Below, one piece after another: positions 16,493 to 23,249 of a DNA stretch of 25,495 nucleotides. Every line of letters begins with the position of its first letter. The stretch's first letter is position 1. A program made the translations under genes and the position numbers. The notes below the pieces were generated by a model. It had not been told where the DNA came from and did no database searches. It saw only the letters and a program-made list of their open reading frames with translations. This stretch comes from CAYJAZ01 sp964370095 (GTDB lineage: Bacteria > Desulfobacterota > Desulfovibrionia > Desulfovibrionales > Desulfovibrionaceae): assembly GCA_964370095.1 (NCBI GenBank), contig CAYJHJ010000027.1, forward strand, positions 1-25,495. Reading direction: 5' to 3'.

Positions 16493-16536
16493 TATTGCTT
16501 TGAAAGACGAACCTCAAACTAAAAAAAGGAAATTTT

Positions 16537-18489
16537 ATGTCAATCATTAATTCAGCAAACTCAGTAAGCAAAACACAAAATTTGGATCTTGGACCTACAG
16601 AAAGTATTCAATTACAATATGCAAAATTGCAACTTCTTCTTTCGCAGCAAGCAAAAGAAAGTGCACAGTCGAATATGGATCTTATCACACAAAGCCAAGA
16701 TGAGCAAAAAGCTATCAATGAATATATTAATAGTTTACGCATTTCACAAGCAAATTGTGAAAAAGCTCAAGAAGAAATCACTGCAAAGCAAAATGAAATT
16801 GACATTGTTAATGCAGAACTTGCAAAACTTGGCTTTGAAGGGAAAACTTCTGCTGAAATTGAAGCTATGTCAATAGAGGCACAAGCAAAGTATAATAAGT
16901 TGTCTGAAGAGCTTTCAACTTTGCAAAGCGAACTTGTGCTTGCAGAGGAAGCGGCAAATAGTTCACCAGAGTTTGTGGCTTTGCAAGAATCTTTAAAAAC
17001 TGCCCAAAGTGCTTTGACAGAGGCACAAGGAAAAGCTTCAACTTCTCAAGCAGAGCTTGCAGCACTTAATAAATCCTTAGAGGAAAAAAAAGCAGAGCTT
17101 GAAGCATATGATGGATCTTCAACTATAGAGTCAAACAACTCACAAATTAAAGACTTAGATGCCCAAATAAAAGCATTAGAGCGCCAGGCACAAGAAGAAC
17201 AAGATGCCATGAATGCGGCACAATCTGAAATGGATCGCTTGCAAAAAGATATTGACACAGTTGATTATTATAATAAAACCCAAGATGCTTTAATGGGTAA
17301 TAAAAAAATTACCGATGCTAACGATTTAAGGGACACTAAGTTCTATGAATCTGTTAAAGCTTTTTTTAGTGCAAATGGCCTTAGTTTACCTTCAAAAGAT
17401 ATGACAGATGAAGGAAAAACAGGTTCACAAAATGCTCTTGCAGATTATCTTAGTAAAACTTTAAATACCTTCAAAGAAAAATTGGAAAAAGAAGCTGCTT
17501 CAGGCAACTATTCTGATGGCAGAACAAGAACTTCCACGCAAGAAAAACTTTATTTTATTGACAGTTATTTTGAAAGCTTACCCTTAGTTTTAAGCTCAAA
17601 AAAAATATCGGATGCCAATGATATTGTTGACACTGATTATTTTAGAGGCATTGAAGCCTTCCTCACAGCACATGGTTTAACCCATCCTTCAGAAGATCTG
17701 AAAAAGAATTGGCATAACGGAACGCAATATGAGCTTATGGATCAAGTGAATAAGACCATGAGTGATTATGCAAGTGAATGTAAAAAAGAATACAGCACTT
17801 ATGAGTCAAGCTATAAAACAGCATTAAATAATAAAGCTGACTATGACAGCCAAATAGCTGATCTTAAAAAACAAAAATCTGACTTAGAGAAATCAAATAG
17901 TGATGTAAATACTGCAAAAGCAGCTATCGAAAAAGAGCTTAGTGACTTAGAAGGCGATGTTTCAGCAAAAGAACTGGAGTATAACAAAATTCTTGACTCT
18001 ATAACTACAATGATAGCATCAGTAGCAGAGGCTCAAGAAGGTTTGCAAAAACTAGCATTAACAGACCCACTTTTGCAAAAAATTGTTACTCTTGAACAAG
18101 AAATGACTAATATTGAAACTGAAATGCTTTCAGAGCAAACAATCATAAGTAACGCCGCTGCCGCAAAAACTCCCGCTGGCGAACTTTCTAAGCTTGAGTT
18201 AGAAATGTCTGCTATCAAAGCTAAAAATCCTGGCCTCACAGATGAAATTATGAAATATCTGCAGGATAATAATTTGGTTATTCCGGCAAATGACCCCCCA
18301 ACAACAGAAGACTATGAAATGATTATTGAATCATTAGAAAACTATTCAAGTCAACTGGGCACAAATACGCAACAACTTATGGTTTTTATCAATGACTTCT
18401 TGGGGCAATATAATTCATATCTTACGGGTGCAAATTCTACTATCAGTGGTTCAAACCAAACCTTACAAAAAATCATTTCAAATATGTAG
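16537..18489 (+). CDS. Giant EspA/SseB-like T3SS filament or tip protein with coiled-coil insert
   Basis: This is a 650-residue protein without signal peptide or membrane segment. Its ends match the 169-residue EspA-like protein at 18971: the N-terminal 70 residues share LGPTxSIQxQxAKLQL and SAQxxMDxI, and the last 85 share GQYNSYLxGAN and SNQTLQKI. The paralogue in turn resembles EspA/SseB, the subunits of the T3SS filament. Between the ends lies an insert of about 490 residues: coiled coil (about 73-240), two related units (about 251-321 and 350-420) sharing KKI[ST]DAND and A[NH]GLxxPSxD, then more coiled coil (about 425-560). Each unit, and the C-terminal part (569-615), contains a similar hydrophobic helix followed by an N-x-L-x-x-P-x-x-D turn, so the EspA C-terminal motif may be present three times. 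The ATG at 16537 follows AAAAGGAAA. Likely role: secreted tip, filament or ruler-like extracellular component; not proven. Confidence 0.7.
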   Translation: MSIINSANSVSKTQNLDLGPTESIQLQYAKLQLLLSQQAKESAQSNMDLITQSQDEQKAINEYINSLRISQANCEKAQEEITAKQNEIDIVNAELAKLGFEGKTSAEIEAMSIEAQAKYNKLSEELSTLQSELVLAEEAANSSPEFVALQESLKTAQSALTEAQGKASTSQAELAALNKSLEEKKAELEAYDGSSTIESNNSQIKDLDAQIKALERQAQEEQDAMNAAQSEMDRLQKDIDTVDYYNKTQDALMGNKKITDANDLRDTKFYESVKAFFSANGLSLPSKDMTDEGKTGSQNALADYLSKTLNTFKEKLEKEAASGNYSDGRTRTSTQEKLYFIDSYFESLPLVLSSKKISDANDIVDTDYFRGIEAFLTAHGLTHPSEDLKKNWHNGTQYELMDQVNKTMSDYASECKKEYSTYESSYKTALNNKADYDSQIADLKKQKSDLEKSNSDVNTAKAAIEKELSDLEGDVSAKELEYNKILDSITTMIASVAEAQEGLQKLALTDPLLQKIVTLEQEMTNIETEMLSEQTIISNAAAAKTPAGELSKLELEMSAIKAKNPGLTDEIMKYLQDNNLVIPANDPPTTEDYEMIIESLENYSSQLGTNTQQLMVFINDFLGQYNSYLTGANSTISGSNQTLQKIISNM

Positions 18490-18549
18490 GCTGTGATTAT
18501 AAATTTAAGTCTACAATAATTACAAAACAATTTTCATAAGGAGTTATAA

Positions 18550-18837
18550 ATGGCATTTACAGAAAAAGATCTGGCTCAACAAATTGCAATGTTTGCAGAC
18601 TTAGAAGAAGCCTTCCAAAAACTTAATAGAGAGCAACAAATCCTTATAGAAAAAACAAACACAAGCCCTGAAGAAATGGCAAGAGAGCTTTCCTCACTTT
18701 CCCCATTTGAGCAGCAATTAGTTGAATTTGCAAAACAAGAAGCAAGTGCAGGGGCAGATGTGGCTCAAACGCAAGCGGCAACAACTAGCTCAAGGCCTTC
18801 TTCGGCTTCTGTAAGAAGAAGAGGAATAAAGCTCTAA
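18550..18837 (+). CDS. Small helical protein paired with the giant EspA-like protein, possible chaperone
   Basis: I do not recognise a named family. The 95-residue product has a helical N-terminal region starting FTEKDLAQQIAMFADLEEAF, a second motif LSPFEQQLVEFAKQEA (about 50-65), and a Ser/Thr/Ala-rich tail ending in a basic patch (VRRRGIKL). It is a clear paralogue of the 90-residue product at 19551: both start with TEKD and share LSxxExxLVxxAKxEA and the Ser-rich basic tail. Each follows an EspA-like gene, so it is probably a dedicated partner. Size, heptad-like N-terminus and basic tail recall SseA/CesA chaperones of SseB/EspA, but this is inference. AAGGAG precedes the ATG. Confidence 0.65.
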   Translation: MAFTEKDLAQQIAMFADLEEAFQKLNREQQILIEKTNTSPEEMARELSSLSPFEQQLVEFAKQEASAGADVAQTQAATTSSRPSSASVRRRGIKL

Positions 18838-18848
18838 TTGGTATAGTT

Positions 18849-18858
18849 TTACTGCCAA
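18849..18858 (+). promoter_or_regulatory. TTACTGCCAA half-site, candidate activator site for the second EspA-like operon
   Basis: The 10 bases are identical to 16425-16434 in the palindrome of the divergent control region. A poorer inverted partner, TTGGTA, lies at 18838-18843, with spacing different from the first site. It ends 65 bases before the GG of the sigma-54 promoter at 18921-18937, against 44 bases for the first site; the 21-base difference equals about two helical turns. Confidence 0.4.
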
Positions 18859-18920
18859 CTTTGTTTGCTCTTTGAAAAGTATCAAAAAAAATAAATAGTA
18901 TTTTCAATCTATTACAAATA

Positions 18921-18937
18921 ATGGCATACTATATGCA
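18921..18937 (+). promoter_or_regulatory. Sigma-54 promoter of the 169-residue EspA-like gene and translocon operon
   Basis: The site reads ATGGCATACTATATGCA, with GG at 18923-18924 and GC at 18935-18936 and exactly 10 bases between them. It is nearly the same as the promoter at 16476-16492 (TGGCAT-CT-TATGC in both). Transcription would start near 18948. No other promoter or terminator is evident from here to the end of the window, so it may drive everything through sctC and sctD. Confidence 0.82.
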
Positions 18938-18970
18938 TTTATCTTAATAAACAATAAAGAGGTTAAAGTT

Positions 18971-19480
18971 ATGACTATCGAAGTAAGTAAAAGCACTATA
19001 TTACAACAATTACAAGACTCTTATGATCTTGGCCCTACATCAAGTATTCAAGTTCAATTCGCAAAACTTCAACTTGCCTTGGCAGAATTTTCAAAATGTT
19101 CGGCACAAGATCAAATGGATGCTATTGAAGCATCTCAAACAGAGCAATCCAAAGTTTCAGCTATGCTTCAACAAGCAAGGCAATTACAAAGTGATGCCGG
19201 TGATAAAGGATCAACAACAATGCCGGCTGATATGGTTACCTATATGAAAAACAACAATCTTGCTTATAGCACAAAAAAAGGTGATAATGTGCATAATAAA
19301 GATGAATGGGAAATTGCCATACAGTCTTTGCAAGCTCATTTAGAGCAATTAGGCACAGCAACACAGCAACAAATGGTGCTTATCAATGATTATATGGGGC
19401 AATATAACTCATATCTGCAAGGCGCAAACACTTCAATCAGTAATTCAAATCAAACTTTGCAAAAAATTTCATTGGGTTAA
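18971..19480 (+). CDS. EspA/SseB-like T3SS filament protein
   Basis: This 169-residue secreted-type protein has no signal peptide. The C-terminal half resembles SseB and EspA: MPADMVTYMKNNNL matches SseB's VPEDVIKYMRDNGIL in pattern, followed by a long helix with AIQSLQAHLEQLGT and a final coiled coil ending ISLG; EspA ends ISLGK. EspA/SseB proteins polymerise into a hollow filament on top of the needle and link it to the translocation pore. The N-terminal DLGPTSSIQVQFAKLQLAL is shared with the 650-residue protein upstream. AAGAGG precedes the ATG. The gene order that follows (SycD-like chaperone, SctE, SctB) agrees with SPI-2 and Bordetella bsp22 loci. Confidence 0.82.
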   Translation: MTIEVSKSTILQQLQDSYDLGPTSSIQVQFAKLQLALAEFSKCSAQDQMDAIEASQTEQSKVSAMLQQARQLQSDAGDKGSTTMPADMVTYMKNNNLAYSTKKGDNVHNKDEWEIAIQSLQAHLEQLGTATQQQMVLINDYMGQYNSYLQGANTSISNSNQTLQKISLG

Positions 19481-19501
19481 TGATAATCTTTTCTTTACAG
19501 T

Positions 19502-19529
19502 TTTTATCCAATTAATTTTATCCAATTAA
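19502..19529 (+). repeat. Tandem duplication of a 14-base unit
   Basis: TTTTATCCAATTAA occurs twice head to tail (19502-19515 and 19516-19529) in the leader of the 90-residue gene, just before its AAGGAG ribosome site. It is probably a replication-slippage product; it adds AT-rich leader between the two genes and has no visible secondary structure. Confidence 0.8.
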
Positions 19530-19550
19530 TTCTATTCAAGGAGCCTTATT

Positions 19551-19823
19551 ATGTCATACACCGAAAAAGATATGGAAAGACAATTTGCTGAATTTCAAGC
19601 AATAAAGGAAGAATTTAGTCGCCTTACAGAGCTTAATGATTCTCTTTTAAAAAAATCAGGTTTCTCTGTTGAAGATATTAAATTTGATTTTGGAAACCTT
19701 TCAAAAGAAGAAGATGCACTTGTTGCCATTGCTAAAAAAGAAGCAGAAGAATCTGCCACAAACCCACACGTAAAAACAGCAAGCTCTTCAGCAAGCACAC
19801 GTAAAAATATTGTACGTGGATAA
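19551..19823 (+). CDS. Small helical protein paired with the 169-residue EspA-like protein, possible chaperone
   Basis: This 90-residue product is the paralogue of the protein at 18550. It has YTEKDMERQFAEFQAIKEEF at the N-terminus, LSKEEDALVAIAKKEAEES in the middle and a Ser-rich tail with a basic end (STRKNIVRG). The N-terminal stretch resembles loosely the start of SseA, the SseB chaperone of Salmonella. Its place right after the EspA-like gene and before a SycD-like chaperone supports a role in handling the filament subunit. AAGGAG lies 9 bases before the ATG. The family is not recognised with certainty. Confidence 0.65.
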   Translation: MSYTEKDMERQFAEFQAIKEEFSRLTELNDSLLKKSGFSVEDIKFDFGNLSKEEDALVAIAKKEAEESATNPHVKTASSSASTRKNIVRG

Positions 19824-19862
19824 TATTAAATTACAGTAACATATAATTCTATGGGGGAAACC

Positions 19863-20333
19863 ATGTCTATGAAAGAATTTAGTCAAGAAGAAATAGATGG
19901 AGCTTGTAAAAAAGTAATTTCTGAAGGAGGGGTTCTTAGCGATGCACTTGGGATAGACCCTAAAACTATTGAAGCAGGATACTCAATAGCTTATAAATAT
20001 TTGCAAGTTGGTAACTATAAAGACGCTGAACCACTTTTTCAAGTGCTTTGTTTATATGACAATTTAGATCCAAGATTTTCTATGGGCTTAGGGCTTTGCC
20101 GTCAATCAAGGGGTGATTTTTTCCCGGCGGCGGATGCTTTTATGGCCGCTTCAATCACTTCATTTATGAAAGATCCTCTTCCGCTTTATAATATGGCAAT
20201 TTGCTTTTTGAAGCTGGGTAAAAAAGATGATGCTATTTTGGCTTTAGAAAAAGTAGTTGAAATTCCAAAAGAATCTGCTACACAACAATTAATTTCTACT
20301 TGTGAAGAGTTGCTTGAAAGCATCAAAAAGTAG
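19863..20333 (+). CDS. SycD/LcrH-type class II T3SS chaperone, copy 1
   Basis: This is a cytoplasmic TPR chaperone for the hydrophobic translocators. Three TPR units are visible: AGYSIAYKYLQVGNYKDAEP, DPRFSMGLGLCRQSRGDF and DPLPLYNMAICFLKLGKKDD. The pattern LYDNLDPRFSMGLGLCRQ is typical of SycD, SicA, IpgC and SscA. The product is 156 residues with the ATG at 19863, which has GGGGGA 4 bases upstream; an in-frame ATG at 19851 overlaps that site and has none of its own. It lies 10 bases before sctE, so SctE is the most likely client. A second SycD-like protein is at 22264. Confidence 0.92.
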   Translation: MSMKEFSQEEIDGACKKVISEGGVLSDALGIDPKTIEAGYSIAYKYLQVGNYKDAEPLFQVLCLYDNLDPRFSMGLGLCRQSRGDFFPAADAFMAASITSFMKDPLPLYNMAICFLKLGKKDDAILALEKVVEIPKESATQQLISTCEELLESIKK

Positions 20334-20343
20334 TGAGGTTTTT

Positions 20344-21387
20344 ATGTCAAGCGAAATTCAAAACACAACAACTATCGATTCTGCCACACAATCTCTTTTA
20401 TTACAAGTTACTGAGCAGATTTTTGCTTCCTTGAATAAAGATCTTACTCCTGAACAGCTGGCTCTTCTTACTACGCAGTTTTCACAGCTTCCCGGTTTTA
20501 GTTTTAAGGCCACACCGGATTTAGAAGCTCCAACAGTTACTGCTGATTCACTGGCAGCAGTTGCATCTTCATTGGAATCTTTATTAGAAACTCTAAACTT
20601 CAAAGAAAGAAAACAAGCTGTGAATGATGGAATGAATGCCATTGAACAAAGAAGTAAAGAAAGAAAAGAATACTATGAAGAAAAGATAAGCAAACTTCAA
20701 GAAAACATTGAAAAATCAGGTTGGGATAAATTTCTTGACGGATTAAAAACAGCCTTTAAATACATTGGTATGGTAGTTGGAACTATTGCTGCTATAGCAA
20801 CAATGGCAACAGGTTTTATGACAGCAAATCCACTGATGGTCGCTGGAGGAGCAGCCTTGCTCTACCTTAGCATAAACAGTATTGTTTCTGATGCAACAGA
20901 TGGAAAAGTAAGCCTTGGGGCTGGTGTTGCTGAAATTGCAAAACTTTGCGGTGCAGATGAAAAAACAGCCCAATATATAGGCATGGCTTATGAGTTGTTG
21001 GCAACAATAGTTGCAGTTGCCGTAACACTTGGAGGTTCAATAGGCACAGCAACTTCAACAATTGCAAACACAGTTTCACGTTTTGAGCAAATAGCAGCTA
21101 ATGCAAATAAAGTTGCCTCTATTACCAATGCAGTTGTTCAAGTAGGAAGCGGAGCTACTCAAATAGGTGCTGCTGTACGTGAATATGACAAAGCTGAGCA
21201 ACAGGCTTTTATCAAAGAAATTGAAGCAGTTTTAGAGCGAATTCAGCAATCAGAAAATATGGATTTAGATTTTATAGATACAATCCTAAAACAAGTAAAT
21301 GAATTGATGGAATCAGTAACCGACATGGTTAATAATTCTATTCAAACAAAAATTGCAATTCAAACATCCTCACCTGTTATGGCATAG
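20344..21387 (+). CDS. sctE: Major T3SS translocator SctE (YopB/SseC/EspD/BopB type)
   Basis: This is the larger hydrophobic pore protein inserted in the host membrane. The product has 347 residues from the ATG at 20344, which has GAGG 5 bases upstream; an in-frame ATG at 20302 overlaps the previous gene and is not supported. There is a coiled coil at about 100-125 (EQRSKERKEYYEEKISKLQE). Two hydrophobic regions follow, about 139-180 (with GMVVGTIAAIATMATGFM) and 217-240 (ELLATIVAVAVTLGGSIG), separated by GADEKTAQYIGMAYE, and a C-terminal amphipathic helix (about 285-340). This two-helix hairpin layout is the YopB/IpaB family pattern. It sits between a SycD-like chaperone and the second translocator. 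Confidence 0.88.
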   Translation: MSSEIQNTTTIDSATQSLLLQVTEQIFASLNKDLTPEQLALLTTQFSQLPGFSFKATPDLEAPTVTADSLAAVASSLESLLETLNFKERKQAVNDGMNAIEQRSKERKEYYEEKISKLQENIEKSGWDKFLDGLKTAFKYIGMVVGTIAAIATMATGFMTANPLMVAGGAALLYLSINSIVSDATDGKVSLGAGVAEIAKLCGADEKTAQYIGMAYELLATIVAVAVTLGGSIGTATSTIANTVSRFEQIAANANKVASITNAVVQVGSGATQIGAAVREYDKAEQQAFIKEIEAVLERIQQSENMDLDFIDTILKQVNELMESVTDMVNNSIQTKIAIQTSSPVMA

Positions 21388-21448
21388 GATAATAAATATA
21401 TTTAGTTTTCAATAGCAAAAACAGGTATAATAGAAAAGAGAGAAAATT

Positions 21449-22225
21449 ATGTTACAAATTCAATTTAATTCTTTAACAAATCAAATTCAAATAGGCAACG
21501 AAACTTTAAGTAAAGAAGACTTAAAAGGTGTGATTTCTGATGATGCCATAAACCTCTTTTTTGCATTGGCTGAAAAAAAATTCACTCCGGGTAACGGTTT
21601 AAACTCTATTGGAATAGATGGCTATGGGCTTTCACTTCCCGATGGCGATGTTGATGTAAGTGCCTTTCTTGCTTTGCCTTCACCGGGGGCTGCACTTTTA
21701 GCCCTTGTTACTGAAGCAAATGCCGAAAGTAAAAAAATGAGCCAACAACTGGCTTTTGAAAAAGGTTTACAAGCTGTTGATAAAATGAAAGAAGAAGCGG
21801 AATCAATACGTTCGAATGCAATTGTTCAATGTGCTATGGGCTGTGCTTCAGGTTTGGTTAGTATTGGTTCAGGCGTAGCCGGTGGTTGTTTGGCAACAGG
21901 GGCCGGGCCTCTACTTAAAACAACTAATGCTGGGGGTGAGGTAGTTCAAAAATACTCCACTCAACAGCTCAGTGCTCTTTCAACTTCCGTAACAACAAGT
22001 ATAGGTGGTCTTACAAGAGTCAATGATTCTATTGCCGGCATGCTTAACTCATTTGCTTCAGCGGAACAAAAAGAAATGCAAGCAGAGGCTGAAATGTTTA
22101 GAAATCTTCGCGATAGTCTTAAAAGTTTGGTTGATAACTACAATCAGGTGATTGCAAAAGCTCTCTCCACCACCGATTCACTTCAGCAAAGCACAAATCA
22201 AGCACGCACAAAGATAATGGGCTAA
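21449..22225 (+). CDS. sctB: Minor T3SS translocator SctB (YopD/SseD/EspB type)
   Basis: This is the second pore protein. The 258-residue product has a single hydrophobic segment at about 124-154 (AIVQCAMGCASGLVSIGSGV), preceded by a helical region with MKEEAESIRSNA. The C-terminal region, about 165-258, is a predicted coiled coil (KEMQAEAEMFRNLRDSLKSL). One membrane helix with flanking coiled coils is typical of YopD, SseD and IpaC. AGAGAG precedes the ATG, and the gene follows sctE by 61 bases. Similarity to any particular member is low, so the call leans on topology and position between sctE and a SycD-like chaperone. Confidence 0.8.
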   Translation: MLQIQFNSLTNQIQIGNETLSKEDLKGVISDDAINLFFALAEKKFTPGNGLNSIGIDGYGLSLPDGDVDVSAFLALPSPGAALLALVTEANAESKKMSQQLAFEKGLQAVDKMKEEAESIRSNAIVQCAMGCASGLVSIGSGVAGGCLATGAGPLLKTTNAGGEVVQKYSTQQLSALSTSVTTSIGGLTRVNDSIAGMLNSFASAEQKEMQAEAEMFRNLRDSLKSLVDNYNQVIAKALSTTDSLQQSTNQARTKIMG

Positions 22226-22263
22226 GCAAAAAATATAATAAAATAAACTATAAAGGTTGTGCT

Positions 22264-22749
22264 ATGAGTGAAGATATTTTAGAATTATCAGACAATCAAA
22301 TACAAAATATTATTAATGTCATACTTGAAGGAAAGCCTATCGCAGAAGTGGTTGACTTTCCACAAGAATCTTTAGAAAGTGCCTATTCATTCGCTTATCA
22401 ACATTACACAACAAAAAATTATAAAGAAGCAAAAAAAATATTTAAACTCCTCACTCTCTATGATCATTTTGATTCACGCTTTAGCATGGGCCTTGCAGGC
22501 TGTTATCAAGGTTTGGGGGAATATGAAAAAGCTATTGATCTTTATCAAGCAGCTGCGATAGCTGAAGGCTTAGCTGACCCCACCCCCTTATACTATGCCT
22601 CACTTTGCTATATAAACCTTGGAAAGGTTGAGGAAGCAATTGTTGGGCTTGAAGGTGCTGTTTCAGTTGGTGAACTTTCAAAATATACAGAAATACGTGA
22701 AGCAGCAAGAAAGCTTCGCGACTTATTAAATGAAGCAAAAAAAACTTAG
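22264..22749 (+). CDS. SycD/LcrH-type class II T3SS chaperone, copy 2
   Basis: This 161-residue TPR chaperone is paralogous to the one at 19863; both share NYKxA, LYDxxDxRFSMGL, AAxxxxxxDPxPLY and LGKxxxAIxxLE. TPR units are at about 40-70, 74-105 and 110-145. Copy 2 directly follows sctB, so it may serve SctB while copy 1 serves SctE, as proposed for loci with two such chaperones (sscA/sscB in SPI-2, bcrH1/bcrH2 in Bordetella). AAAGG is upstream of the ATG. Confidence 0.9.
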   Translation: MSEDILELSDNQIQNIINVILEGKPIAEVVDFPQESLESAYSFAYQHYTTKNYKEAKKIFKLLTLYDHFDSRFSMGLAGCYQGLGEYEKAIDLYQAAAIAEGLADPTPLYYASLCYINLGKVEEAIVGLEGAVSVGELSKYTEIREAARKLRDLLNEAKKT

Positions 22750-22776
22750 GTTTAACATCCTAAAAGAAGTAAGCCT

Positions 22777-23217
22777 ATGAATATTTATGATGATTTTATA
22801 AAAGCTTTATGCAATGAAACAAAATGGAAAGAACCTAAGGTTCAAGAAAATAAATATCATTACTTTGACCTTGTAGGGAAAAATAATGAAGAGTATAGGC
22901 TTGAATTGTTCACACCTGAGAACACATTACTTATTATGCAAGTAAAGCTTGCAACTTTGCCAAATAACGCATCTGAAAAAAATGAGCTTTTAGATGATTA
23001 TGCAAAAAGGCAGGTTGCAGTTTGTAAAACAAGAACCTCAATCCTCACAGTTGACAGTAATACTATACTCCTTTATAAAAAAGAAGTAATGCATGATATT
23101 CAAGCACTTTTAAAGGTAACTTCATTATTTCTAAAAGATGTTGACTGGTGGTTTAGCAATAATCAAAACTTAACTTCAAGCCAAGAATTGAGTTTTTCAA
23201 TGTCTTGGAAAAAATAG
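22777..23217 (+). CDS. Probable CesT-like class I T3SS chaperone
   Basis: This is a 146-residue soluble protein. The layout, an N-terminal helix (NIYDDFIKALCNE), several beta strands (YRLELFTPENTLLIMQVKL and SILTVDSNTILLYKKEV) and a helix near the end (DIQALLKVTSLFLKDV), fits the class I chaperone fold. The family is diverse, so similarity is weak. It lies 27 bases after the second SycD-like gene and 32 bases before sctC. An effector gene is not adjacent, so the client is not evident; a pilotin-like role for the secretin is unlikely because there is no signal peptide. Confidence 0.55.
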   Translation: MNIYDDFIKALCNETKWKEPKVQENKYHYFDLVGKNNEEYRLELFTPENTLLIMQVKLATLPNNASEKNELLDDYAKRQVAVCKTRTSILTVDSNTILLYKKEVMHDIQALLKVTSLFLKDVDWWFSNNQNLTSSQELSFSMSWKK

Positions 23218-23249
23218 TTAATAAAATATTATAATAAAAGGTGTATGAT

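Larger units (their letters stand above)
16019..16536. promoter_or_regulatory. Divergent T3SS control region (518 bases)
   Basis: This AT-rich stretch separates the two halves of the T3SS locus and contains no gene. It holds a - strand sigma-54 promoter at its left end, a + strand sigma-54 promoter at its right end and a palindromic activator-site candidate at 16408-16436. Further TGCC/GGCA half-sites lie at 16380-16383 and 16399-16402. The central 200 bases are long A/T runs that could bend or be bound by IHF or H-NS-like proteins; this is inference. Confidence 0.7.
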
